NCBI GenBank assembly: GCA_963840805.1
Contig: CAWJAJ010000002.1
Coordinates: forward strand, 62,001-126,000
DNA length: 64,000 nt
DNA from: CADEEN01 sp963840805
Lineage (GTDB): Bacteria > Pseudomonadota > Gammaproteobacteria > Burkholderiales > Burkholderiaceae_C
Direction: 5' to 3'
Both the position numbers and the translations under genes were made by a program. Within the stretch, counting starts at the first letter, position 1. Every line of letters begins with the position of its first letter. Below are positions 49,887 through 59,175 of the stretch, one piece after another. The notes under the pieces were generated by a model. The model did not search any database and was not told the DNA's origin. It was given only the letters and a program-made list of their open reading frames with translations.

Positions 49887-50873
49887 ATGAAGCTCGCCAC
49901 CTACAAGGACGGCTCGCGCGACGGCCAGTTGATCGTCGTCTCGCGCGACCTCACGACCGCTCATTTTGCGACCGGCATCGCCAGTCGCATGCAACAGGTG
50001 CTCGACGACTGGAACTTCCTGTCGCCGCAGTTGCAGGATTTGTACGTGACGCTGAACCAGGGCAAGGCGCGACATGCCTTCGAGTTCGTGCCGCAGATGT
50101 GCGCGGCGCCGTTGCCGCGCGCGTACCAGTGGGCCGACGGCTCGGCCTACCTGAACCATGTCGAACTCGTGCGCAAGGCCCGGCATGCCGAAGTGCCGGC
50201 CAGTTTCTACGAAGACCCGCTGATGTACCAGGGCGGCAGCGACGACTTCCTCGGCCCCTGCGACGACGCGCCGTTCGCCAGCCCCGACTGGGGCATCGAC
50301 TTCGAATCGGAGATCGCCGTCGTCACCGGCGACGTCCCGAATGGCGCGACGCCCGAGCAGGCACTCGAGGGCATCCGCCTGGTGATGCTGGCCAACGACT
50401 GGAGCCTGCGCAACCTGATCCCCGGCGAGTTGGCCAAGGGTTTCGGCTTCTTCCAGAGCAAGCCGGCCACCGCGTTCAGCCCGGTGGCAGTGACGCCCGA
50501 CGAACTCGGCGATGCCTGGCAGGGAGGCCGCCTGCACCTGACGCTGCAGTCGAGCTGGAACGGCAAAGAAGTCGGCATGTGCGACGCCGGCCCGGAGATG
50601 ACCTTCCACTTCGGCCAGTTGATCGCGCATGTCTGCAAGACGCGCACCGTGCGCGCGGGCTCGATCATCGGCTCGGGCACCGTCAGCAACAAGGACTGGA
50701 GCAAGGGCTACAGCTGCATTGCCGAAAAGCGCTGCATCGAGACCATCGAGGACGGCGCGCCGAAGACGCCGTTCATGCAGTACGGCGACACCATCCGCAT
50801 CGAGATGAAGGGCCGCGACGGCCAGTCGATCTTCGGCGCGATCGAGCAGAAGGTGGTGCCGCCGCGCCCGTAG
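49887..50873 (+). CDS. Fumarylacetoacetate hydrolase-family protein
   Basis: 328 residues. MKLATYKDGSRDGQLIVVSRD at the start, DWGIDFESEIAVVTGDVPNGAT (metal-binding Glu region), LANDWSLRNLIPGELAKGFGFFQSKPATAFSP and FGQLIAHVCKTRTVRAGSIIGSGTVSN. This is the two-domain FAH type used in ring-cleavage pathways such as tyrosine or gentisate degradation; the exact substrate is not determined. Start ATG at 49887 has no clear Shine-Dalgarno; a weak CACAAT lies 6 bp upstream. It is divergent from DUF3108. Confidence 0.9.
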   Translation: MKLATYKDGSRDGQLIVVSRDLTTAHFATGIASRMQQVLDDWNFLSPQLQDLYVTLNQGKARHAFEFVPQMCAAPLPRAYQWADGSAYLNHVELVRKARHAEVPASFYEDPLMYQGGSDDFLGPCDDAPFASPDWGIDFESEIAVVTGDVPNGATPEQALEGIRLVMLANDWSLRNLIPGELAKGFGFFQSKPATAFSPVAVTPDELGDAWQGGRLHLTLQSSWNGKEVGMCDAGPEMTFHFGQLIAHVCKTRTVRAGSIIGSGTVSNKDWSKGYSCIAEKRCIETIEDGAPKTPFMQYGDTIRIEMKGRDGQSIFGAIEQKVVPPRP

Positions 50874-50882
50874 CGCAGCGCC

Positions 50883-51569
50883 TCAGCGCTTCTTCGCCGC
50901 CGGCTTGGCGCTGGGCGCTTCGCCGCCGCCCTGCTGCAACGCGTCCAGCATGCCGACCAGCACCCCGCTGGCCATCGCCGCGTAGCTCTCCGCCAGCGCC
51001 TGCGCCGCACGCAGACCGGCCGCGCGGCTGCCGCGCAGGCCTTCCTGGATCTGGCTGGCGAACTGCTCGGCCGTGGTCGCCGCGGAGGCCCCCGACAGCG
51101 TGCCGCCGGCCTGCATCTTCTCGAGCATCTGCTGCCACGGCGCGGCGAGCGGGCCGGCATCGACGCCGGCCTTCTTCACAGCGCCGATCAAGGTGTCCTC
51201 GAACTTGTCGAGGTCGTCGAGCGCCTTCTTCAGATGCTTCTCACGCAGGTCGGCGCCGCGATCGACGAACTGCTGCAAGGCCGCGCGATTGGCCTGCACC
51301 GCCTTGAGCAGCGCGTCGTCCATGCCCATCACGGCCTTGTCGAGCAGGCTCGCGGCATCGATGCCGGCGACGTTCTTCGCCGCACCCTGGCTCACCGCCT
51401 GCGTCACCCCTTCGAGCGCGCCCCGGATGTTCTTCAGCGTCAGCTCGCGACCCTGCAAGGCCGCGAGCGTGGCCTGCTCGACCCCCTCGCGCAGCTTGGC
51501 GCTGCCGCGCGCGCTGGCGTTCTCGAACATCGAAATCAGTGCATCGGCATCGAAGGCGGGCTTGGCCAT
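50883..51569 (-). CDS. Ala-rich helical protein (DUF6781-like)
   Basis: 228 residues. ATG at 51569 is preceded by GAGGAG. The sequence is almost wholly helical and Ala/Leu/Lys-rich (FENASARGSAKLREGVEQATLAALQGRELTLKNIRGALEGV; HLKKALDDLDKFEDTL), with a positively charged tail (KPAAKKR). The layout is phasin-like, so it may coat polyhydroxyalkanoate granules or act as a nucleoid-linked protein; that is inference. It converges on the FAH gene with a 9-bp gap. Confidence 0.72.
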   Translation of the reverse strand: MAKPAFDADALISMFENASARGSAKLREGVEQATLAALQGRELTLKNIRGALEGVTQAVSQGAAKNVAGIDAASLLDKAVMGMDDALLKAVQANRAALQQFVDRGADLREKHLKKALDDLDKFEDTLIGAVKKAGVDAGPLAAPWQQMLEKMQAGGTLSGASAATTAEQFASQIQEGLRGSRAAGLRAAQALAESYAAMASGVLVGMLDALQQGGGEAPSAKPAAKKR

Positions 51570-51595
51570 GGCGGGCTCCTCAGGGTGACGGGTGG

Positions 51596-51672
51596 TGGTA
51601 GGCCGTGTTGGGATCGAACCAACGACCAAAGGATTATGAGTCCTCTGCTCTAACCGACTGAGCTAACGGCCC
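51596..51672 (-). tRNA. tRNA with anticodon CAT (Ile2 or elongator Met)
   Basis: Minus strand: acceptor GGGCCGT pairs with ACGGCCT (a G1-U72 wobble), D-arm GCTC, anticodon loop CTCATAA, T-arm GTTCGATCC, discriminator A and encoded CCA. Length 77 nt. It is not initiator (no C1-A72 mismatch). The TTAGCTCAG and AGGACTCATAATCCT parts resemble tRNA-Ile2 (lysidine-modified CAU) more than elongator Met, so I lean to Ile2. Confidence 0.9.
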
Positions 51673-51800
51673 GCTGTGAATCGTTCAAGGCACGCGGCGG
51701 GGCATTGTAGGAGTGCATCGCCCGACGCGTTGCCCGGCTCGCTAAGATCGCTGGCGACGACGCGCAGTGGGTGCGTCCTGTTGTGCAAAGCGAGACCACG

Positions 51801-52718
<918 letters not shown>

Positions 52719-52908
52719 CGGCACCCGCGGCGCGTCCAGCGCGCGTCGCCAGATGCCCGCATGTGGCCATGCGCCGCCGTTCAAGCGCCGCTGGTCGGGC
52801 GTTCACTTCGGGCCGGGTGCTGTCGTTCGATCTCGACGCGTCGACGGCAGTCCGCGACGCACGCCCGTCATTGGGCGAACGTAAGAGTGGACATCGATAA
52901 TCGCGCCC

Positions 52909-53811
52909 ATGGGGAACGACGATCTCCCGACTGTCCCATCGCAAACGCTGGGAGCGCTGCTCGAGGGCATCGACCACGGCATCGAAGCGCACCTCGCGTG
53001 GAACCAGCGACTGTTGCGGTGTGCTCTGTTGCGTGAGTCGCCGGGCGACGACCTGTTGCGACCGGACGCGCATTCGCTTTGTAGGTTCGGCGTGTGGCTC
53101 GCGAGCCATCGACACGAGGTTGGTATGTTCGGCGAAGAACTTGTCGGGCATATCGCCGAGGCCCATCAGAGCATGCACGACGCCGTGCGACTGATGTGCC
53201 ATCAGGCACTGCAGGGCCGGCCCGCAACCGGCGCCGATCTGCAGGCCTACGGACATGCGCAGAGCGCGATGGTCACTTTGCTCAACGAGCTGCGCGGAAA
53301 GATCGCCGACGCAGAGACACACAGAGATCTGCTGACCGGATTGCCGCTGCGCCACGGGCTTGAGTACGCGTACTCGTTGCGTCAGCAGGATGCGCAGCGC
53401 GGAGCAGCGCAGCTTTGGCTTGCCATGATCGATGTGGACCACTTCAAGTCAGTGAACGACAACCATGGCCACGCCGTCGGCGACATCGTGCTGCAGCACA
53501 TTTCACGGTGCTTGGCGGCCTGTTTGCGGCATTCCGATGCGCTGTTCCGCTTCGGTGGCGAGGAGTTCCTTGGCCTGTTCCTGGTGCACGAGAAGCAGGG
53601 CGCTGAGCAGCTGGCGGTTCGCGTGCTCGATGCGGTACGCACTGCGCCGCTGACCATTGCCTCGGGGGTCACGTTGCACCCGACCGTCACCGTCGGATTG
53701 GCCCGGACACGTCCGGACGAAGACTTTGTCACCGCGACCGAGCGTGCCGACCACGCCATGTTGCTTGGCAAGGTGCGGGGGCGTGGCACGTTTGTCCTGG
53801 CGCCGGACTGA
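52909..53811 (+). CDS. DgcZ-like diguanylate cyclase with zinc-binding CZB domain
   Basis: 300 residues, cytoplasmic. The N-terminal CZB domain has the ligands H28, C58, H86 and H90, with the same 30-residue H-to-C spacing as E. coli DgcZ. GGDEF domain: DLLTGLPLRHGLE, MIDVDHFKSVNDNHGHAVGD, GGEEF at 216-220, with an intact inhibitory site R207-H-S-D210. Zinc binding probably inhibits the cyclase, linking metal status to cyclic-di-GMP. A GATAAT box ends 7 bp before ATG and there is no Shine-Dalgarno, suggesting a leaderless mRNA. Confidence 0.9.
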   Translation: MGNDDLPTVPSQTLGALLEGIDHGIEAHLAWNQRLLRCALLRESPGDDLLRPDAHSLCRFGVWLASHRHEVGMFGEELVGHIAEAHQSMHDAVRLMCHQALQGRPATGADLQAYGHAQSAMVTLLNELRGKIADAETHRDLLTGLPLRHGLEYAYSLRQQDAQRGAAQLWLAMIDVDHFKSVNDNHGHAVGDIVLQHISRCLAACLRHSDALFRFGGEEFLGLFLVHEKQGAEQLAVRVLDAVRTAPLTIASGVTLHPTVTVGLARTRPDEDFVTATERADHAMLLGKVRGRGTFVLAPD

Positions 53812-53892
53812 GGCCGGCGTGGCAGTTCGTGCGGCAGAGGGAACGGTCACGTCGATGCTCGCGACCGTCGCCGCCGGGTCACGAGCCAACCC

Positions 53893-54921
53893 TCAACGCG
53901 GTACGCTGAGGGCGTTGCTGACCAGCCGCGAGGTGATGTCGACAATCTGGATCATGCGGTCGTAGGCCATGCGCGTGGGGCCGATGACGGCCAGCGTGCC
54001 CACCACCTCGCCGTCGACCTCGTACGGCGCGCTGACCACCGACAGTTCCTCGAACGGCACCACGCGGCTCTCGCCACCGATGTAGATGCGCACGCCCTCG
54101 GCACGGCTGCTGACGTCGAGCAGCCGCATCAGCTGCGTCTTCTGCTCGAACAGATCGAACAGCTTGCGCAGCGAGCCCATGTCGTTGCCGAAGTCCTGCA
54201 CCGCCAACAGGTTGCGCTCGCCGCTCACCACCACCTGCTCGGTGGTCTCGGCCATGGCCTCGGTGCCGGCCTGCACCGCCGCCTGCATCAACGCCGCGAT
54301 CTCGCCCTGCAGCGCCTCGACCTCGATCTTCAGGCGCTCGCGCACCGCATCGAGCGTCAAGCCGGCGTAGTGACTGTTCAGGAAATTGCTGGCCTCGACC
54401 AACTCGGCCTGGCTGTGGTCCCGGGCCGTGAAGATCACGCGGTTCTGCACGTCGCCGTCCGGCGACACCAGGATCAGCAGCACCCGGCGCTCGCCCAGGC
54501 GCAGGAACTCGATGTGGTGGAACACGCTGGCCTTCTTCGGCGCGGTGACGACGCCGACGAAGTGCGACAGGCTCGACAGCAGGTGCGCCGCATTCGCGAT
54601 CACGCGCTGCGGCTGGTCGGGTTGCAACTGGCCGCGCGCCGCGGCGACGTCGGCCGGCACGTGCTCCAGGTCGACCGAGCGCGCCGTCAGCATGGTGTCG
54701 ACGAACAGGCGATAGCCGCGCGCCGTCGGCACGCGGCCGGCGCTGGTGTGCGGGCTGGCGATCAGGCCGAGGTCTTCGAGATCCGCCATCACGTTGCGAA
54801 TCGTGGCCGGGCTCAGTTCCAGCCCCGAGGCCCGGGACAGCGTGCGCGAGCCCACCGGCTGGCCCTCGGCGATGTAGCGCTCCACCAGCGCTTTCAATAG
54901 GGTCCTGGCACGTTCGTCCAT
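53893..54921 (-). CDS. hrcA: Heat-inducible transcription repressor HrcA
   Basis: 342 residues. N-terminal winged-helix DNA-binding domain (DERARTLLKALVERYIAEGQPVGSRTLSRASGLELSPATIRNVMADLEDLGL) and the HrcA C-terminal domain (AERVVIFTARDHSQAEL-type region, YAGLTLDAVRERL, VIGPTRMAYDRMI). It represses dnaK/groE operons by binding CIRCE. A TAAAAT -10 lies 13 bp before ATG. No CIRCE inverted repeat is visible upstream, so it does not appear to autoregulate here. Divergent from nadK across 49 bp. Confidence 0.95.
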   Translation of the reverse strand: MDERARTLLKALVERYIAEGQPVGSRTLSRASGLELSPATIRNVMADLEDLGLIASPHTSAGRVPTARGYRLFVDTMLTARSVDLEHVPADVAAARGQLQPDQPQRVIANAAHLLSSLSHFVGVVTAPKKASVFHHIEFLRLGERRVLLILVSPDGDVQNRVIFTARDHSQAELVEASNFLNSHYAGLTLDAVRERLKIEVEALQGEIAALMQAAVQAGTEAMAETTEQVVVSGERNLLAVQDFGNDMGSLRKLFDLFEQKTQLMRLLDVSSRAEGVRIYIGGESRVVPFEELSVVSAPYEVDGEVVGTLAVIGPTRMAYDRMIQIVDITSRLVSNALSVPR

Positions 54922-54957
54922 GGTCGTGGGGTGGATTTTAGGCGCCGGGGGCTATGG

Positions 54958-54963
54958 TGTAAT
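54958..54963 (+). promoter_or_regulatory. -10 box for leaderless nadK transcript
   Basis: TGTAAT ends 7 bp before ATG at 54971, and the leader TCTTCGC has no Shine-Dalgarno. The -35 is unclear. Confidence 0.35.
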
Positions 54964-54970
54964 TCTTCGC

Positions 54971-55846
54971 ATGGCCAAGCGCTTCCGTCATGCGGCGATC
55001 GTCGGCAAGCACCAGGCGCAAGGCATGCGCGAGCTGCTCGACGAGCTGGCGCAGTTCCTGGCACGCGAGGGCCTGGACGTGTCGTTCGAGCGCGCCACCG
55101 CGCTGAACACCGGCCTGGCCGGCTACGCCGCGCTGAGTGCCGCCGAGATGGGTGCGCAGTGCGACCTCGCGGTGGTCGTCGGCGGCGACGGCACGATGCT
55201 CGGCATCGCACGCGAGCTGGCGCGGCACAACATCCCGCTGGTGGGCATCAACCAGGGCCGGCTGGGTTTCATCACCGACATTCCGGTCGGCCAGTTCCGC
55301 GAGGCGCTGGCGCCGATGATCGCCGGCGATTACGAGGAAGAACACCGCTCGATGCTCGAGGGTGGCGTCTGGCGCGACAACGAGCGCATCTTCGAAGGCC
55401 TGTCGCTGAATGACGTGGTGGTCAGCCGCGGCGCCACCGCCAGCATGGTCGAGCTGAAGATCGACATCGGCGACGAATTCGTCGCCAACCTGCGCGCCGA
55501 CGGCCTGATCGTGGCTTCACCGACGGGCTCGACGGCCTATGCGCTGTCGGCCGGCGGGCCGATCCTGCACCCCGGCATCGGCGGCTGGGTGCTGGTGCCG
55601 ATCGCGTCGCACACGCTGTCCAACCGGCCGATCGTGCTGCCCGACGGTGGCGAGATCCGCATCGAGATCGTCGCCGGACGCGATGCCTCGGCCAACTTCG
55701 ACATGCAGAGCCTGGCCAGCCTGCTGCACGGCGACCAGGTGCGCGTGCGCCGCTCGGCGCACAAGGTGCGCTTCCTGCACCCGCGCGGCTGGAGCTACTA
55801 CGCCACGCTGCGGCGCAAGCTGCGCTGGTACGAAGGGGTGGTGTGA
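54971..55846 (+). CDS. nadK: NAD kinase
   Basis: 291 residues. ATP-dependent phosphorylation of NAD to NADP. The GGDGTML catalytic motif, NQGRLGFITD, LNDVVVSRG and TGSTAYALSAGGPILHP are all present. MAKRFRHAAIVGKHQAQG is the typical N-terminus. It is divergent from hrcA and upstream of recN, the usual proteobacterial arrangement. Confidence 0.96.
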   Translation: MAKRFRHAAIVGKHQAQGMRELLDELAQFLAREGLDVSFERATALNTGLAGYAALSAAEMGAQCDLAVVVGGDGTMLGIARELARHNIPLVGINQGRLGFITDIPVGQFREALAPMIAGDYEEEHRSMLEGGVWRDNERIFEGLSLNDVVVSRGATASMVELKIDIGDEFVANLRADGLIVASPTGSTAYALSAGGPILHPGIGGWVLVPIASHTLSNRPIVLPDGGEIRIEIVAGRDASANFDMQSLASLLHGDQVRVRRSAHKVRFLHPRGWSYYATLRRKLRWYEGVV

Positions 55847-55918
55847 CCCCCCCCCGTAGCGCCTTCGGCGCTCCCCCCCAGGGGGGCACCGCTGGCGGAC
55901 CGGCGGAGCCGGATCCGC
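55847..55918. repeat. G/C-rich intergenic repeat with hairpins between nadK and recN
   Basis: Nine C residues are followed by AGCGCC-TTC-GGCGCT (6-bp stem), then an eight-C run and six G. A second palindromic stretch is GCGGACCGGCGGAGCCGGATCCGC. The pattern CCCCCGTAGCGCCTTCGGCGCTCCCCC occurs between genes in many Burkholderiales genomes. It may end transcription of nadK or be a repetitive extragenic palindrome. Confidence 0.6.
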
Positions 55919-55955
55919 GGCGGTTGCTTGGTTGTTCCCCTTCGGACGACTAGAG

Positions 55956-57650
55956 ATGTTGCGTCGACTGAATTTGCGCGATTTCGTGATCGTGCCGGCC
56001 CTCGAGGTCGAATTCGGCGCCGGCTTCACCGTGCTGACCGGCGAAACCGGCGCCGGCAAGTCGATCCTGGTCGATGCCCTGCAACTGGCGCTGGGCAGCC
56101 GCGGCGATGTCGGCGTCGTGCGCGAAGGCGCGGTGCGGGCCGAGATCGCGGCCGAGTTCGATGCGCCCGCCTCGCTCGCCGGCTGGCTCGACGACGCCGG
56201 CTTCGAGGCTGCGGACACACTGCTGCTGCGCCGCACGGTCGACAGCCAGGGCAAGAGCCGGGCCTGGGTCAATGGCAGTCCGGCCACGATCGCGCAGTTG
56301 CGCGAGGCGGCCGAGCACCTGCTCGAGATCCACGGCCAACACGCCTGGCAGAGCCTGACGCGGCCGGCCGCGGTGCGCGAGTTGCTCGATGCCCAGGCCG
56401 GTGTCGACGCCCGCCCCCTGGCGGCGCTGTGGTCACGGTGGAAGGCGGCCGGCGCCGCGCTCGAGCGCGCTCGCAACCAGAGCGCCGACATCGAGCGCGA
56501 GCGCGAACGGTTGGCCTGGCAGGTCGGCGAGGTGGAGCGGCTGGCGCCAGCCGACGGCGAGTGGGACATGCTGAACGCGGAGCATCAGCGCCTGGCTCAC
56601 GCACAGGCGCTGATCGACGCCGCACACCGCGCGCTCGACGCGCTGTCGGAGGCCGACGGCAATGCCGCCGCGCTGGCCCAGCACGCCGCCGATGCGCTGG
56701 CCGACGTGACGCGTTTCGACGACCGCCTCGGGCCGGTGCTGGAAGTCGTGCAGAGCGCCCAGGCGCAGTTGCAGGATGCCGCACACACCCTCTCGGCCTA
56801 CCTGCAGCACACCGATGTCGACCCCGATCGCCTGGCCGTGCTCGACGCGCGGTTGGCGGCCTGGATCGGCCTGGCGCGGCGCTACCGCCGCGCGCCCGAA
56901 GACCTGCCGGCACAACGGCTGCAATGGCAGGACGAACTGCGCGCGCTCACGGCGGCCACCGACACCGCAGCCCTCGAGCGCGCGTGGCTCGACGCCGAAC
57001 GTGCCTGGCGCGACGAGGCCCGGCGCATCAGTGCGGCGCGCGCACGCGCCGCACCGACGCTGGCCGATGCGGTGACCCAGGCCATGCAGCCGCTGGGCAT
57101 GGCGGGCGGCCGCTTCGAGGTCGCGCTGCTGCTCGAAGCCGAGCCGCAGTCGTTCGGTCTCGAATCGGTCGAGCTGCGCGTGGCCGGCCATGCCGGCAGC
57201 ACGCCGCGGGCGCTGGCCAAGGTGGCCTCGGGCGGCGAGCTGTCGCGCCTGGCACTGGCGATCGCCGTCACCACCGCACGCGACGTCGGCCGCGGCGCCG
57301 GCACGCTGATCTTCGACGAGATCGACGCCGGCATCGGCGGCGCCGTGGCCGATACGGTCGGCCAACTGATGAAGCAGCTCGGCCGCGAGCGTCAGGTGCT
57401 CGCAGTCACGCATCTGGCGCAGGTGGCCGCCTGCGCCGACCAGCACTTCGTCGTGACCAAGGCGCTGCAGGCCGGCGGCCGCACCGCCAGCGACGTGCAG
57501 GCGGTGCACGGCGAGCAGCGCGTCGCCGAGATCGCCCGCATGCTGGGCGGCGAGCGCTTGGCGACCAGCCTGGCGCATGCGCAGCAACTGCTGCAGCACG
57601 CCACCACCGCGATGCCTGCGCCGGACAAGAAGCGCCGCAGCCGCGCCTGA
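55956..57650 (+). CDS. recN: DNA repair protein RecN
   Basis: 564 residues. SMC-like ATPase for double-strand-break repair. Walker A is LTGETGAGKSILVDALQLALG; the coiled-coil middle carries many Arg/Glu/Ala runs; the C-terminal signature is ASGGELSRLALAIAV with Walker B GTLIFDEIDAGIGG and LAVTHLAQVAACADQHFVV. Translation begins MLRRLNLRDFVIVP. Confidence 0.96.
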   Translation: MLRRLNLRDFVIVPALEVEFGAGFTVLTGETGAGKSILVDALQLALGSRGDVGVVREGAVRAEIAAEFDAPASLAGWLDDAGFEAADTLLLRRTVDSQGKSRAWVNGSPATIAQLREAAEHLLEIHGQHAWQSLTRPAAVRELLDAQAGVDARPLAALWSRWKAAGAALERARNQSADIERERERLAWQVGEVERLAPADGEWDMLNAEHQRLAHAQALIDAAHRALDALSEADGNAAALAQHAADALADVTRFDDRLGPVLEVVQSAQAQLQDAAHTLSAYLQHTDVDPDRLAVLDARLAAWIGLARRYRRAPEDLPAQRLQWQDELRALTAATDTAALERAWLDAERAWRDEARRISAARARAAPTLADAVTQAMQPLGMAGGRFEVALLLEAEPQSFGLESVELRVAGHAGSTPRALAKVASGGELSRLALAIAVTTARDVGRGAGTLIFDEIDAGIGGAVADTVGQLMKQLGRERQVLAVTHLAQVAACADQHFVVTKALQAGGRTASDVQAVHGEQRVAEIARMLGGERLATSLAHAQQLLQHATTAMPAPDKKRRSRA

Positions 57651-57652
57651 CG

Positions 57653-58564
57653 ATGGCCACGCCCGCCACCTCCGCGCCCTCGTCCACCACCGCCGACAAG
57701 GTGGTGCTGATCACCGGCATCTCGGGGTCGGGCAAGTCGGTGGCGCTGCATGCGCTCGAAGACGCCGGCTTCTTTTGCGTCGACAACCTGCCGCCCGAGC
57801 TGCTGCGCGACTTCCTGCGCGTCGAACGCCTGCGCGGCGGCGGCCCGCGTCGGGTGGCGATCGCGGTCGATGTGCGCAGCGCCGGATCGCTGCCACACCT
57901 GCTGCCGCTGATCGACGCACTGCAGGGCGAGGGCGTGGCGGTTCAGTCGTTCTTTCTCGATGCCAGCACCGATGCGCTGGTGCGTCGCTTCTCCGAGACG
58001 CGAAGGCCGCATCCGCTATCGAGCGAGGCGGGGGGCGGCGACGCACAGCGCGCGCTGATCGAATCGATCGAGCTCGAACGCCAACTGCTGGCCGAATTGC
58101 GCGAGGTCTCGACCGTCATCGATACCAGCCAGCTGCGGCCGGCGCAACTGCGACTGTGGCTGCGTCAGGCGGTGGGTGCCGCGCGCGCGGGGCTGACGCT
58201 GGTGTTCGAGTCGTTCGCCTTCAAGCACGGCGTGCCGCTCGACGCCGACTATGTGTTCGACCTGCGCGTGCTACCCAACCCGCATTACATCCGCGAGTTG
58301 CGCCCGCTCACCGGCCGCGACGCCACGGTCGCGGCCTACCTTGCGGCGCAGCCCGAGGTCGGCGAGATGCTGGCGCAGATCGAGGCCTTCCTTTCGCGCT
58401 GGCTGGACGCCTTCGTCGACGATCAGCGCAGCTACCTCACCGTGGCGATGGGTTGCACCGGCGGGCAGCACCGCTCGGTGTACGCGGCCGAGCACCTGGC
58501 GGCGCGCTTTGCCGCGCACACCACCGCGCTGGTGCGCCATCGCGAGCTGGACGCACGCGAGTGA
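57653..58564 (+). CDS. rapZ: RNase adaptor protein RapZ
   Basis: 303 residues. Walker A GISGSGKSVALHALEDAGFFCVDNLP at the N-terminus; C-terminal HGVPLDADYVFDLRVLPNPHY and YLTVAMGCTGGQHRSVYAAE. In E. coli it directs RNase E to GlmZ sRNA to control amino-sugar synthesis; outside enterics it is a nucleotide-binding regulator. It begins 2 bp after recN, so it is co-transcribed. Its stop overlaps the next GTG (GTGA). Confidence 0.95.
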   Translation: MATPATSAPSSTTADKVVLITGISGSGKSVALHALEDAGFFCVDNLPPELLRDFLRVERLRGGGPRRVAIAVDVRSAGSLPHLLPLIDALQGEGVAVQSFFLDASTDALVRRFSETRRPHPLSSEAGGGDAQRALIESIELERQLLAELREVSTVIDTSQLRPAQLRLWLRQAVGAARAGLTLVFESFAFKHGVPLDADYVFDLRVLPNPHYIRELRPLTGRDATVAAYLAAQPEVGEMLAQIEAFLSRWLDAFVDDQRSYLTVAMGCTGGQHRSVYAAEHLAARFAAHTTALVRHRELDARE

Positions 58565-59175
58565 CAGCGGCGGCGCCTCCTTTCGAGCTGCCGCTCTTCC
58601 CGCTGCAAAGTGTGCTGTTTCCCGGCGCGCTGTTGCCGCTGAAGGTGTTCGAGGCGCGCTACCTCGACCTGATCGGGCAGTGCCTGCGCACGAACGCACC
58701 GTTCGGTGTCGTCTGCCTTCGCCAGGGCCGGGAGGCCGGCCGCGAGCGCGTCAGTTTCGAGCCCGTGGGCGTGATCGCACGCGTCGACGAGGTCGACGCC
58801 GACCAGGCCGGCATCCTGCGCGTCCGCTGCACCGGGATGCAGCGTTTCGAAATCAGCGGCGCGCCGCACCAGCAGAGCGATGGGCTCTGGCTGGCCGACG
58901 TCAATACGCTGCCCGACGACGACGCCATGCCACCCGACGCCGCGTTGCTGCCGACCGTGCAGGCGCTCGCCAGCGCCATCGACGCCCTGCGCGAACAGGG
59001 CGCCACGCCCTTCATCGAGCCCTACCGTTTCGACGACGCGGGTTGGGTGGCGAACCGCTGGTGCGAGATCCTGCCGATTCCGCTGGCCGCCAAGCAGCGC
59101 CTGATGGCGCTGCCCGAACCGCAGTTGCGCTTGCGCCTGGTCGATGAGTACCTGCGCGGCAAGGGTGTCGTCTAG
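58561..59175 (+). CDS. Lon substrate-binding-domain protein (peptidase S16-like)
   Basis: 204 residues. GTG at 58561 overlaps the rapZ stop by four bases. LPLFPLQSVLFPGALLPLKVFEARYLDLI is the start of the LON N-terminal domain, followed by FGVVCLRQGREAG and later PIPLAAKQRLMALPEP. There is no AAA or protease domain, so it is not a protease itself. It overlaps the 3' end of mutY by four bases in convergent orientation. Confidence 0.92.
   Translation: MTAAAPPFELPLFPLQSVLFPGALLPLKVFEARYLDLIGQCLRTNAPFGVVCLRQGREAGRERVSFEPVGVIARVDEVDADQAGILRVRCTGMQRFEISGAPHQQSDGLWLADVNTLPDDDAMPPDAALLPTVQALASAIDALREQGATPFIEPYRFDDAGWVANRWCEILPIPLAAKQRLMALPEPQLRLRLVDEYLRGKGVV

Noticed and set aside
54922..54970. CIRCE operator expected upstream of hrcA
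   Set aside because: The TTAGCACTC-N9-GAGTGCTAA pattern is not present in the 49-bp divergent region.
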